Assembly: GCA_016787565.1 (NCBI GenBank)
Contig: JAEUUG010000012.1
Location: 490,792-554,791 of the forward strand
Direction of reading: 5' to 3'
Length of the DNA: 64,000 nt
From: Cyclobacteriaceae bacterium
GTDB taxonomy: Bacteria > Bacteroidota > Bacteroidia > Cytophagales > Cyclobacteriaceae
Shown piece by piece: positions 8,805 through 17,927 of this stretch. Position 1 is the stretch's first letter; each line of letters begins with the position of its first letter. The position numbers and the translations under genes are program-made. A model generated the notes under the pieces. The model was not told where the DNA came from. It made no database searches and worked only from the letters and a program-made list of their open reading frames with translations.

Positions 8805-10054
8805 TAGCTCCTAAATGTTCTAATTAAATCGGCCACTGATTTCTTCGTTTGAGTAGCTTGTTTTTTTCTCACAGCATACCTTTTTTGCTCTGGCCCTTTA
8901 TAATCCGTTACGCTTCCAGAATACACAGGAGTTAGTACGGACTGCTCGGCAGCATCCCCACTTTCCAAGACCTGTAGCGCAAGTATTCCAATGTCCCTTT
9001 TTAACAGTCGCATATGATACATCGAGGTAGTTCCTTCTTTACGTAGTTGAATTACTCTCTTGAGTTCAAGAATTCGATAGTCTTCACCAATAGCAGTGGC
9101 TGGCCCAACTTCAACCCCATTTATTAGCTTTCGCATGAGGGCTTTTAGGAATCCAATCTTTCCGCGACCCTGTGAACTGAAGTTCATTCCGTAATAAAGA
9201 GAAGACACAAATGCCTTAGCCAGATCAAGTGCGTCTTCTTCGAACGGATTGCCAAATTTTGAAAACGCAGAGGGTTTTGTAACGAAAACTTGTGTTTCCA
9301 TTGCATTGCTGACTTCGTTTAAGTCATACATTGCAATCGACATCAACTTTGACAGTAATTGCTCACCAAGCATTGTCTTCACTTTTTCCAATGTAAGACA
9401 ACCTTTTGAGGTTAATAATGAATCCACATCGTTCACTTTTTTAATATCCTCTGCTTTTAATGAGCCTAATATTGCGTTTGTTTTTTTTACAACGTCCTTT
9501 CTAAAAAGATTCCCATTGAAATAGAATTTAGACGAGTCGTCCAGTTTTTCGTAATCCACAAATCCGACTTCTTCAGATTGCAATAACAAATCATTGACTT
9601 CGTTCTTTGAAAGCTTATGGCTATCTGAAATATATTCCCGCAAGGAGTTTTCACCTTTCGGTAAATCAGAAATTTTTTCCGATAAACTCAATGCTGCTTC
9701 CTGGTAGTTATTTGGCTTTGTTCCTGCAAAAATATCAGCAGTGTGGCCGAGCACGCTTGACGTTGTAATACCAAGTACTGAAACTGCTCCGGTCTTAGAA
9801 ACATCAATCAACTGTGCATCTTTCAGCCGGTTCTGAATTGTCTCGATTTCTGTTTTTTTGATATTGGAAACTTTAGCAATAGCAGCAACTTTCTCACCGT
9901 TTAGGTCACTCTGTTCATCAGAAGCGGCAAGGTTGGAAAGGAATGTGCCACACTTTCCCGCAAGTTCTATTTCCTCAAATTCTGTTGCGTCTTTGAACTC
10001 CAGCAATTTTTTGGTGTGATGGATGAGCCATGCGCCCTTTGTTCTTTTATCCAT
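8804..10054 (-). CDS. Uncharacterised 416-residue partner of the nuclease-like protein
   Basis: A mostly helical protein starting MDKRTKGAWLIHHTKKLLE. Residues about 60-110 (KKTEIETIQNRLKDAQLIDV and following) look like a winged helix. There is a second stretch with similar spacing around residues 140-180 (SKNEVNDLLLQSEEVGFVDY), suggesting repeated small helical DNA- or protein-binding modules. The C-terminal tail is basic (RKKQATQTKKSVADLI). No Walker motif, nuclease motif or membrane segment is visible. It is first in a two-gene unit with the nuclease-like protein, so it is probably the recognition, regulatory or immunity half of that pair. This is inference from arrangement only. Confidence 0.6.
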   Translation of the reverse strand: MDKRTKGAWLIHHTKKLLEFKDATEFEEIELAGKCGTFLSNLAASDEQSDLNGEKVAAIAKVSNIKKTEIETIQNRLKDAQLIDVSKTGAVSVLGITTSSVLGHTADIFAGTKPNNYQEAALSLSEKISDLPKGENSLREYISDSHKLSKNEVNDLLLQSEEVGFVDYEKLDDSSKFYFNGNLFRKDVVKKTNAILGSLKAEDIKKVNDVDSLLTSKGCLTLEKVKTMLGEQLLSKLMSIAMYDLNEVSNAMETQVFVTKPSAFSKFGNPFEEDALDLAKAFVSSLYYGMNFSSQGRGKIGFLKALMRKLINGVEVGPATAIGEDYRILELKRVIQLRKEGTTSMYHMRLLKRDIGILALQVLESGDAAEQSVLTPVYSGSVTDYKGPEQKRYAVRKKQATQTKKSVADLIRTFRS

Positions 10055-10206
10055 GTGATACTTTTGCGATAAGGTGAGATTAGGCCAACAATGCTTTTAA
10101 TAGATATATGTAATTTATAATAAAATACTCCCAATCCAGATACAGTATTGCTCTCTCGGATCAAAATCAGAAGATGTGAGTTCTATTGAGCTGTTTGCAC
10201 GAAGAG

Positions 10207-10374
10207 TTACGAACTTTTGTCTATTGGAACATTTACAATCTCAAGCCATTCACTTTTTTCCACTGCACGCCCCAGTCGAAAGCCCGACCAGAAACTAACA
10301 GCAATACATACAATGGTGAAACCAAAATAGAACCAAAATCTTCTGGTTCGCTTTACATCGGCTGATGACTTCAT
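10207..10374 (-). CDS. 55-residue single-pass membrane protein
   Basis: Reading the minus strand from the ATG at 10374 gives MKSSADVKRTRRFWFYFGFT and continues IVCIAVSFWSGFRLGRAVEK to a TAA at 10207. Basic residues precede one clear membrane helix, followed by a short polar tail. It lies between the XRE regulator and the coupled nuclease pair on the same strand, and fills most of an otherwise gene-free gap of 390 bases. Function is unknown. Confidence 0.5.
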   Translation of the reverse strand: MKSSADVKRTRRFWFYFGFTIVCIAVSFWSGFRLGRAVEKSEWLEIVNVPIDKSS

Positions 10375-10447
10375 GTGCTTGGTCCTTTAAGTTACTGTCT
10401 AATCCAACATTTTGGAAAGGGATTGTTACAGTAAGTAAGTTACTGAC

Positions 10448-10825
10448 TCAAAGCTTAGACTCCAGCATCTTCATCAACTTTTCATTTTGACTTTTAAGAT
10501 GTTCTATCTGCTCCTTCAAAGTGCGTATTTCCCCATCCTTTATTGCCGCGATTTTATCTGCGAACTCGTTTTGAACTTCGTAGCTATTATTTACATATCC
10601 ATTTTTCTCAATGTGGCCAGAAAAGTGAATAGTCATTCCTTCTGAAGAGAGGAGATCCCCAATGCTCACCTCATAAATCTCTGCAAGTTTTTCGGCCTGT
10701 TCTGCTTTTAACTTTTTAGGATTGCGCTCAAGTTTTGAATAGGTACTTTGATCGAGTCCGAGGGCCTCTGCAATGAATTCCTGAGTGTAGTTATTAACCT
10801 CCCTGAGTATCTTCAATTTTGACAT
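10448..10825 (-). CDS. XRE-family helix-turn-helix regulator
   Basis: About 125 residues starting MSKLKILREVNNYTQEFIAE. Residues 1-60 form a Cro/C1-type DNA-binding domain (LGLDQSTYSKLERNPKK). A coiled-coil tail (IKDGEIRTLKEQIEHLKSQN) probably dimerises it. The ATG at 10825 is preferred to the in-frame ATG at 10855. It is the promoter-proximal gene of the minus-strand cluster ending at 7779, and may regulate the small membrane protein and the nuclease pair, as XRE proteins often do for defence or mobile modules. Confidence 0.85.
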   Translation of the reverse strand: MSKLKILREVNNYTQEFIAEALGLDQSTYSKLERNPKKLKAEQAEKLAEIYEVSIGDLLSSEGMTIHFSGHIEKNGYVNNSYEVQNEFADKIAAIKDGEIRTLKEQIEHLKSQNEKLMKMLESKL

Positions 10826-11027
10826 AGTGTGATGGTGAAAAAGTGGGTTTAACACGCTAAAAATAGCGATTTCCCTAAACTATGCCAAAATTCGGTTGTT
10901 TAGGCATGCCCTTAATCCGACCTTAGTTTCGAGCCATCGATTTTCTGAAAAATCGGGCATTCAAAGACTCAGTTAATCAACCTATGCCAGCTTCATCAAT
11001 CTTACTTATTAAGCGTTTTCAGTCGCG

Positions 11028-11579
11028 ATGATGGCTCCTCATCACGATAATGACGAAGTATTGATGAGCCTTTTGCGCGAAGGCAACAAGGAAGCATTTG
11101 CTGCTATCTATGACCGCTATGTAGATGGGCTTTACCGCCATGCCAAGCGAGTACTCGCTAACAAGGAGGATTGTGAAGAGATTCTGCAGGAAGTATTTGA
11201 ATACTTATGGAAGAACCACAAAACGATCAATATTAAATCCCTCCGCGCTTACCTATACAAGGCCGTTGCCAATAAGGTTACCGATCATCTTAAGAAGGGC
11301 TACCTGCATAAGCGCTATGTGGAGCACTTTCAGTTGTTTGAGGCTGTTTATTCGCATGCCGAAAGCACGGAATCTGTTGAACAAATCATCGAATCGGGTC
11401 TGCGCCAGCTTCCGGAGCGGGTTCAGATGGCCATCAGACTACGACTCACAGAAAACCTCACCAACGATGAGATTGCTCAGCGCATGCACGTTACCAATAA
11501 GACCATAGAAAACTACATGCATCAGGTCTATACGCACTTCCGTGCAACCTATTCTCTCCTCCTTAGGGCCAATAGCTGA
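11028..11579 (+). CDS. FecI-type ECF sigma factor of the SusCD locus
   Basis: 183 residues with region 2 (NKEDCEEILQEVFEYLWKN) and region 4 (LPERVQMAIRLRLTENLTND, then EIAQRMHVTNKTIENYMHQV). The gene order sigma, FecR, SusC with an STN domain, SusD is the classic trans-envelope signalling locus of Bacteroidota: an imported substrate at SusC signals to FecR, which frees the sigma factor to transcribe the locus. The start is at 11028 or one codon later, since two ATGs are adjacent. Confidence 0.93.
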   Translation: MMAPHHDNDEVLMSLLREGNKEAFAAIYDRYVDGLYRHAKRVLANKEDCEEILQEVFEYLWKNHKTINIKSLRAYLYKAVANKVTDHLKKGYLHKRYVEHFQLFEAVYSHAESTESVEQIIESGLRQLPERVQMAIRLRLTENLTNDEIAQRMHVTNKTIENYMHQVYTHFRATYSLLLRANS

Positions 11580-11686
11580 TTTCAAGCTAAAGCCCACTAC
11601 CAAACAATATTGGGATACTCCGCTTTACCACTTGCCAGAAAAACGCACCTCGAATCCGTTTGCATTAAAAAAGTTTTGTCATGGCA

Positions 11687-11758
11687 GGGAGTTTTAAAGC
11701 GTTGAACAGACTTAAACTCAAACTCCCTTCGGGTGAATTTCCGTAAATTAGAAGGGAG
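11687..11758 (+). promoter_or_regulatory. Mutually exclusive hairpins ahead of fecR
   Basis: Three complementary segments occur in the 200-base leader: GGGAGTTT (11687-11694), AAACTCCCTTC (11720-11730) and GAAGGGAG (11751-11758). The middle one can pair with either neighbour but not both. The last arm ends 23 bases before the fecR ATG, so the choice of hairpin could affect its expression. The pairing potential is seen directly; a regulatory role is inferred. Confidence 0.45.
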
Positions 11759-11781
11759 ATATCCAACAAAAACCATTAGCC

Positions 11782-12735
11782 ATGCAGGACACCAATTTTG
11801 ATCGCCTGTTGCATCGTTATCTGCACAATGAACTTACGCCTGAAGAAAACGCTAAGTTCATTGCATTGCTGGATAAGGTTGAAAAACAGAATGATCGCGA
11901 TCTGGTGATGACAGCAGATGCGAAGGAAGCACTCTTTCAAAAAATCTCAAACAGCGAAAGCACCGTGGAAGATGTATTAGCACTCTATCCACGCAAGCCA
12001 CTCATAAAGCAACTCTTTTCAAATCGTTGGATACAAGTAGCAGCTACGGTATTGATCATGTTATCAGCAACGTTTGCCGTTCAATATTTCATCAATGATA
12101 ACAATAGCGGCAGCCGGTTTGCCAACCAAGAGAAGATGATTCTCAATGATGGTACAATTGTGTGGATAAACAAGTCAGGTAATTTTACCTACTATGAAAA
12201 AGAAGGCGCGCGCTTTGCAAGCTTCAGTGGAGAAGCGTTGTTTGAAGTAGCGAAGAATCCGAATAGCCCCTTCATCATATCGTGCGGAAATATTAATGTA
12301 AAAGTGCTCGGCACAAGTTTTACACTAAAAGCTGATTCGAACAAAATTGAACTTAACGTACTAACAGGTAAAGTAAATGTTACCTCGAACTATGATAGTA
12401 TTGGCGTTGACGTTACGCCCAATGAACGGATAGTTTACTCTACGGCAGGAATTATCGAACGCTCTTCCATCACCTCAGATGTACAAACGAGTATTGCCAA
12501 TAGTGAATACAACATGAAGTTTCAGGGTGCTACCATGGACAAAGTAATTGAAAGCATTTCGAAGAAATTCGATGTAACGATAGTAGTTGTTAACCAGAAC
12601 TTAAATAAGTGTCATGTCTCCGCGGACTTCACTGACCACTCCCTGGAAGGCACCTTATCCATTCTCACCGACCTGCTCGATGTAAGCTATCGCATTGCGG
12701 GCAAGCAGGTACAGTTGTCTGGAAAAGGGTGTTGA
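11782..12735 (+). CDS. FecR-family anti-sigma factor
   Basis: 317 residues. The N-terminal cytoplasmic segment (about 1-75) should bind the sigma factor. A membrane helix lies near residues 85-102 (VAATVLIMLSATFAVQYF). The FecR domain spans about 112-205 (LNDGTIVWINKSGNFTYYEK, then FEVAKNPNSPFIISCG). A DUF4974 domain (about 245-317) ends the protein and should contact the STN domain of the SusC protein. Full length and all parts present, unlike the short version at 4400. Confidence 0.93.
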   Translation: MQDTNFDRLLHRYLHNELTPEENAKFIALLDKVEKQNDRDLVMTADAKEALFQKISNSESTVEDVLALYPRKPLIKQLFSNRWIQVAATVLIMLSATFAVQYFINDNNSGSRFANQEKMILNDGTIVWINKSGNFTYYEKEGARFASFSGEALFEVAKNPNSPFIISCGNINVKVLGTSFTLKADSNKIELNVLTGKVNVTSNYDSIGVDVTPNERIVYSTAGIIERSSITSDVQTSIANSEYNMKFQGATMDKVIESISKKFDVTIVVVNQNLNKCHVSADFTDHSLEGTLSILTDLLDVSYRIAGKQVQLSGKGC

Positions 12736-12807
12736 GCCAGGATTATCTCTAAACCTAAACCAAGACAACAATGAATCACAGACAGTATTTCTCCAGTACA
12801 TAAATAA

Positions 12808-12835
12808 AACAGGAGTGCGCTAACACTCCTGTTTT
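12808..12835 (+). terminator. Rho-independent terminator between fecR and susC
   Basis: AACAGGAGTG (12808-12817) and CACTCCTGTT (12824-12833) form a perfect 10-bp stem with a six-base loop, followed by a short T run. It separates the sigma/anti-sigma transcript from the transporter genes, implying a separate promoter for susC. Confidence 0.75.
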
Positions 12836-12857
12836 TAAAGTCCCCTTTCTATGTCAT

Positions 12858-12885
12858 CCAACCCCGGCAAGGGTTGGTAACGGGG
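12858..12885 (+). promoter_or_regulatory. Hairpin in the susC leader
   Basis: CCAACCC (12858-12864) and GGGTTGG (12871-12877) form a 7-bp hairpin. The overlapping CCCCG (12862-12866) could pair instead with CGGGG (12881-12885). It lies 53 bases before the susC start and may mark the 5' leader. Confidence 0.35.
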
Positions 12886-12937
12886 ATCGCTTTGCTTTTA
12901 TAAATCCTGTTCACAAAAACAAAACCTTACTAAATCT

Positions 12938-15900
12938 ATGAAAAAATGTTCTACGAAACTGTGGAAGATTATGAAATTATGTGCGGCTCAGGCGATGATA
13001 GCCATGGTTATCTCAGGAGTATCGATTGCGCATGAAAACTATGCGCAACTATTGGACAAAAAAGTAACCCTTGAAGTGGAGGATGTTTCACTGGAGCAAG
13101 CCTTGTACAAACTGCAAGATGCCAGCGAGGTCAAAATATTCTTCAGCTTAGAGTCACTTAATACGGAGGGTGGAAATGTTGTATCACTTCAAGCGCACGA
13201 AGAGACTCTTCGCAAAGTATTGGATCAGCTCCTTACGCCTTACAACATAAAATATAGAGTCGATGAAAAAAATAGCAGCATCATCATTCTGAAGAAGGAG
13301 AATTCTAAGCCGATACAAAGCACTTTATCAGCACCAACGAGGTCAATTCAAATCAATACCCTTACGAATGTAACTGGCAAAGTCACCGATGCAACAACTC
13401 AACAGCCGCTGGCAGGTGTAAATATTGTAGTGAAGGGCACAACTAACGGAACTACTTCTGACGCAGACGGAAAATACTCGGTCAATGCAAACGAGAACGA
13501 CATCCTGGTTTTCTCTTTCATTGGATACTCAGTGATCGAAATAAAAGTCGACAACCAATCCGTTATCGACATTAATTTAGTTGAAGATGTTAAGAGCCTG
13601 AATGAGGTAGTTGTATTTTCTACTGGGTATGCAGAAGAAACTCCTGAGAGAACTACCGGCTCTTTTAGCAACGTTGGTAAAGAACTACTTGAAAGAAATG
13701 TTGGCTCTGATTTGGCGAGCAGACTTAATGGGGTTACTCCAAGCTTATTGGTTGATCAGAGAAATGGCAACCAGGCATTTTTTAATATCAGAGGCCGGAG
13801 TACGATCATGGCAAATGATCAACCGCTCATTGTAGTGGATAACTTTCCCTATAACGGGAACATCAATACCATAAATCCAAATGACATTGAAAATATCACA
13901 GTACTTCGTGACGCAGCAGCAGCTTCCATTTGGGGTGTTCGTGCTGGAAATGGTGTGATTGTTATTACAACAAAAAAGGGAAAGAGTGGCCAACCTTTGC
14001 AGGTAAACATCAACACTAATGTCACAATAGGTGATAAACCTGACCTATTTTATGAAAAGCGAATCAGTACTTCAGACTTTATAGATGTTGAGAAAAAACT
14101 CTTCGACAACGGTTACTTTGATAACGACATTACAAATTTCACTAATCCGTCAATCAGCCCGGTTGTTGAAATTCTTTTAAAGGGAAGGAATGGAGAACTG
14201 TCCGAGCAAGAAGTCAATTCCAGACTTCATGCATTGCGTAGCAATGATGTTCGTAATGACCTGAAAGAATATTTCTACCGAAGGAGTGTCAATCAGCAAT
14301 ATGCAGTTAACCTGTCAGGTAGTACAGAGCGCAGTTCTTTCTATACTTCGGTCGGATATGACAAGGCTGCTAGCAATCTTGTGGGGAATAATCAAGGACG
14401 CCTTTCACTAAATTTCCAGAACACATTTCGACCCGTAAAGAAAATTCAAATTGAATCACGCTTGGTTTACACACAAACTGCTTCAGACGTAAACAGCACC
14501 GTTGGATCTATTAGGATGGGAAGCAGAGACATCTATCCATACGCAAAACTTACCGATGAATTCGGGAATCCAGCACCCATCACATATGATTATAGCCCGA
14601 CATTTGTTAACTCCGCTGAATCGAAAGGATTTTTAAATTGGCAATACAATCCTATTGAGGAACTAAAGTATAGTGACAATACCAGTAAACAATCCAATAT
14701 CCGCACAGCATTTGGAATTAAATATGACGTTGCAAAGTGGCTTAGTGGCGAGATCAAGTATCAGTACGAAAATCAGGGACTAAAAGCCAGAATTCTTCAA
14801 CCTATCGAAAGCTATTTCACAAGAAATTTGATCAATAGTTTCAGTAATTATAATGGAAGTTCTGTAACAGGCTACAACATACCCCTTGGTGGCATCTTAA
14901 CGCATTCTGACCAAAATCTTGAATCTCATAATGGTCGGTTTCAGCTAAACGCAAGTCAAACGTGGCGGAATCATTCTGTGATAGCATTGGCGGGTGTTGA
15001 AGTACGTGAGGTTGGCACCGAAGGATATTCTTATCGTCAATATGGTTACGACCCTAATCTTGGTAGTTCTAGTTCTGTTAACTATGACGACAATTTCGTA
15101 CTGTATCCCTCTAATTCATATGCGACAATCCCGAATACTAATGGAATAAAAGGAACACTTGATCGATACCGTTCTTACTTTGCCAACACATCATACACAT
15201 TTAAGGAACGTTATACACTTTATCTAAGCGGAAGGATCGATCAATCAAATTTGTTTGGGGTAAGAACCAATCAGAAGTCAGCACCTCTTTGGTCTATTGG
15301 AGGCAAATGGGTAGTTAATGCGGAACCATTCTTTAAAATGGAAAGCCTTCCATATCTGTCTCTTCGAGCAACTTACGGGTATAATGGCAACGTTGATCAA
15401 AATGTTACGGCATTCACCACTGCGCAATTTATATCAGCAGCCTTCTCTCAAAGAAATGCAGCATTTCTTGTAAACCCACCCAATCCTGATTTACGATGGG
15501 AGAAGTCAGGAATGTTGAACATCGGGATAGACTTCAGTACAAGACGTAATGCACTTAGTGGATCCATAGAATTCTACAATAAGGACTGCACGGATCTTAT
15601 TGGTGAAGGACCACTTGATCCTACAAAAGGTTTTACCTCTTTCAAAGGAAATATAGCAAGCATAAAGGGGTACGGCTGGGATGTACAATTAAATTCCATC
15701 AACATTGATCGTACGTTTAAATGGAGAACAAACTTCATGTTTAGTTATACAACGGATAAGGTTACAAGATATGACCTTCGTCCAACTTCCATCTGGGATT
15801 ATATGCGGGATGGTAGTATTAGTAGAATAACAAGTGATTATGTTCCGGTGGAGGGAAAGCCACTTTTTGGGGTATATAGTTTCAGTTCTGCGGGTCTTGA

Positions 15901-16489
15901 CCCACAGACAGGTGATCCCCGAGGATATCTTAATGGTGAACCCAGTGCCAACTATTCAGCTATTCAATCATCAGCAACCATCGATAGTCTCCTGTACCAT
16001 GGTCGGGCAACAGCACCTGTATATGGAGCCTTGCGCAATACAATAAGTTATCGTCAATGGTCTTTATCACTAAATCTTTCATACCGATTTGGATACTATT
16101 TTCGAAGCCCGTCAATTTCATACAGCAATCTCTATTCTTCATACAAAGGGCATCAGGATTTTGCAAAGAGATGGCAGCAACCTGGAGACGAAGTTTCCAC
16201 CACCATTCCTTCTATGGTTTATCCAGGGAACTCGCTGAGAGATGCATTCTATCTTTCGTCCGAAACTCTCGTAGAAAGAGGTGATAACATTCGCATCCAG
16301 GACATTCAATTAGCATACGAATTAGCTGATCTGAATGTCGGTTCCGTTACGTTAACTCAATTTCAAGTTTATGCTTACATAAACAATGTAGGGATGCTAT
16401 GGAAGGCAAATAGTCGGGGGCTTGATCCAGATTTCCCCACCTTGCCTTTACCGCGTACTTACGCAATCGGTTTTAGATTTGGATTTTAA
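12938..16489 (+). CDS. susC-like: SusC/RagA-type TonB-dependent transporter with STN signalling domain
   Basis: 1183 residues, normal for the family. A signal peptide is followed by an STN domain (about 40-115, from KKVTLEVEDVSLEQALYKLQ), a carboxypeptidase-regulatory-like beta sandwich (about 145-225, VTGKVTDATTQQPLAGVNIV), a TonB-box region with the SusC hallmark NEVVVFSTGYAEE, a plug (about 240-360) and a 22-strand-type outer-membrane barrel ending in GFRFGF. It takes up an unidentified oligomeric ligand captured by the SusD protein. The STN domain links transport to the FecR/sigma pair just upstream. No glycan-degrading enzymes are adjacent, so the substrate may be a peptide or glycopeptide rather than a polysaccharide; this is inference only. 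Confidence 0.96.
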   Translation: MKKCSTKLWKIMKLCAAQAMIAMVISGVSIAHENYAQLLDKKVTLEVEDVSLEQALYKLQDASEVKIFFSLESLNTEGGNVVSLQAHEETLRKVLDQLLTPYNIKYRVDEKNSSIIILKKENSKPIQSTLSAPTRSIQINTLTNVTGKVTDATTQQPLAGVNIVVKGTTNGTTSDADGKYSVNANENDILVFSFIGYSVIEIKVDNQSVIDINLVEDVKSLNEVVVFSTGYAEETPERTTGSFSNVGKELLERNVGSDLASRLNGVTPSLLVDQRNGNQAFFNIRGRSTIMANDQPLIVVDNFPYNGNINTINPNDIENITVLRDAAAASIWGVRAGNGVIVITTKKGKSGQPLQVNINTNVTIGDKPDLFYEKRISTSDFIDVEKKLFDNGYFDNDITNFTNPSISPVVEILLKGRNGELSEQEVNSRLHALRSNDVRNDLKEYFYRRSVNQQYAVNLSGSTERSSFYTSVGYDKAASNLVGNNQGRLSLNFQNTFRPVKKIQIESRLVYTQTASDVNSTVGSIRMGSRDIYPYAKLTDEFGNPAPITYDYSPTFVNSAESKGFLNWQYNPIEELKYSDNTSKQSNIRTAFGIKYDVAKWLSGEIKYQYENQGLKARILQPIESYFTRNLINSFSNYNGSSVTGYNIPLGGILTHSDQNLESHNGRFQLNASQTWRNHSVIALAGVEVREVGTEGYSYRQYGYDPNLGSSSSVNYDDNFVLYPSNSYATIPNTNGIKGTLDRYRSYFANTSYTFKERYTLYLSGRIDQSNLFGVRTNQKSAPLWSIGGKWVVNAEPFFKMESLPYLSLRATYGYNGNVDQNVTAFTTAQFISAAFSQRNAAFLVNPPNPDLRWEKSGMLNIGIDFSTRRNALSGSIEFYNKDCTDLIGEGPLDPTKGFTSFKGNIASIKGYGWDVQLNSINIDRTFKWRTNFMFSYTTDKVTRYDLRPTSIWDYMRDGSISRITSDYVPVEGKPLFGVYSFSSAGLDPQTGDPRGYLNGEPSANYSAIQSSATIDSLLYHGRATAPVYGALRNTISYRQWSLSLNLSYRFGYYFRSPSISYSNLYSSYKGHQDFAKRWQQPGDEVSTTIPSMVYPGNSLRDAFYLSSETLVERGDNIRIQDIQLAYELADLNVGSVTLTQFQVYAYINNVGMLWKANSRGLDPDFPTLPLPRTYAIGFRFGF

Positions 16490-16503
16490 CTTGCTTAACC
16501 ACT

Positions 16504-17886
16504 ATGAGTATAAAACTAATCAGCCTAAGAATTGTATCTATAGTTTTTATGTCGCTCTTGGCAAGCTGCGATGAAGAATGGTTAGATGCCAAGCGTGATC
16601 TGCGTTTAATCGTTCCAGAAACGTTGAACGACATGAAACTCCTTATTCGCGATGAGAATAACCTCGCCAAAGACAATAACAACCTAATAGAACTTTCAGC
16701 AGACGACTACTACATTCCTTCGGCTTCGTTTGCAAGTCGCACTGTAATTGAACGCAACGCTTACTTATGGGAGAAAGATGTATATGAAGGCCAACAGAAC
16801 CTTGCCGATTGGAACCAGGCGTACTCACAAGTCGAGGTTGCGAATGTGATCATCGAAGGACTATCAAGGATTGAAAGAAATAGTAGTAACCAACATGAAT
16901 GGGACGATGTTAAGGGATCTGCACTTCACCTTAGAGGACGGGCCATGTATTATCTTGCACAAACATTTTCGCCACCGTATGATTCCAAAACAGCCTCAAC
17001 CGACCTTGGAATTCCCATCAGACTCAAACCCGATACCCAAGCTCCAACTGTTAGATCTACTTTACAAGAAACCTACGATCAAATATTGGCAGACTTCAAT
17101 GAGGCAGCCAGTCTTCTACCAAACGCACCGGAGTTCATTATGGACGCTTCAAAGCCATCGGCTTACGGATATCTGGCAAGGTGTTATTTGGTAATGTCTA
17201 ACTTCCAAAAGGCTCTTGAGTTCTCACAAAAATATCTTGACCAGCACAGTGAGTTATTGGATTTCAATACACTTAATTTAAATGCAACATTTCCTATTCC
17301 GCGCTACAACCGCGAAGTAGCTCAGCACTCTGAGTCAAGTCGGGTATATGGAGCATTTGTCTTTTCATCGTCCAGAATAGACAACTCAATCTATAGCCAA
17401 TACGCAAATAACGATCTGAGGAAAGTTGTCTTTTTTAGAAACATGGGTAGCGGAGAGAGCGGTACTTATGGTTTCAGAGGATCTTACACCGGAGGTGTGC
17501 AATTGTTTTCCGGAATTTCAACAAACGAAATGTATCTGATAAGATCAGAAAGTAATGCACGAATGGGAAATGTACAAGCCGCTATTAAAGACATAAACGA
17601 TTTGTTGATCACCCGTTGGACCGCAGGAACATACATACCATATACGGCTTCATCAGCCGAAGAGGCACTCAATTTAATTCTGATCGAACGAAGGAAGGAA
17701 TTAATGAGGCGGGGACAACGTTGGATCGACCTTCGTAGATTAAACAAAGAGTCTAGATACGCCACTAAAATTGTTAGGGTGCTTGACGGAGTACAATATG
17801 ACTTGCCTCCCAACGACCAAAGGTATGTGCTGCCGATTCCTGACTACGTGATTACTTTGTCTGGAATCCAACAAAATCCCCGTTAA
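16504..17886 (+). CDS. susD-like: SusD/RagB-family outer-membrane substrate-binding lipoprotein
   Basis: 460 residues beginning with a lipoprotein signal (IVFMSLLASCDEEW). TPR-like helices typical of SusD appear at RGRAMYYLAQTFSPPYD and AYGYLARCYLVMSNFQKALE. The C-terminal region has the family features MYLIRSESNARMGN and LIERRKELMRRGQRWIDLRR. It should form the lid over the SusC barrel encoded 14 bases upstream. It is somewhat shorter than many SusD proteins (about 500-600) but has both ends. Confidence 0.95.
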   Translation: MSIKLISLRIVSIVFMSLLASCDEEWLDAKRDLRLIVPETLNDMKLLIRDENNLAKDNNNLIELSADDYYIPSASFASRTVIERNAYLWEKDVYEGQQNLADWNQAYSQVEVANVIIEGLSRIERNSSNQHEWDDVKGSALHLRGRAMYYLAQTFSPPYDSKTASTDLGIPIRLKPDTQAPTVRSTLQETYDQILADFNEAASLLPNAPEFIMDASKPSAYGYLARCYLVMSNFQKALEFSQKYLDQHSELLDFNTLNLNATFPIPRYNREVAQHSESSRVYGAFVFSSSRIDNSIYSQYANNDLRKVVFFRNMGSGESGTYGFRGSYTGGVQLFSGISTNEMYLIRSESNARMGNVQAAIKDINDLLITRWTAGTYIPYTASSAEEALNLILIERRKELMRRGQRWIDLRRLNKESRYATKIVRVLDGVQYDLPPNDQRYVLPIPDYVITLSGIQQNPR

Positions 17887-17927
17887 CACGAGTAGGCGAA
17901 ATTTCATCAACATTTTAATTGCATCTT

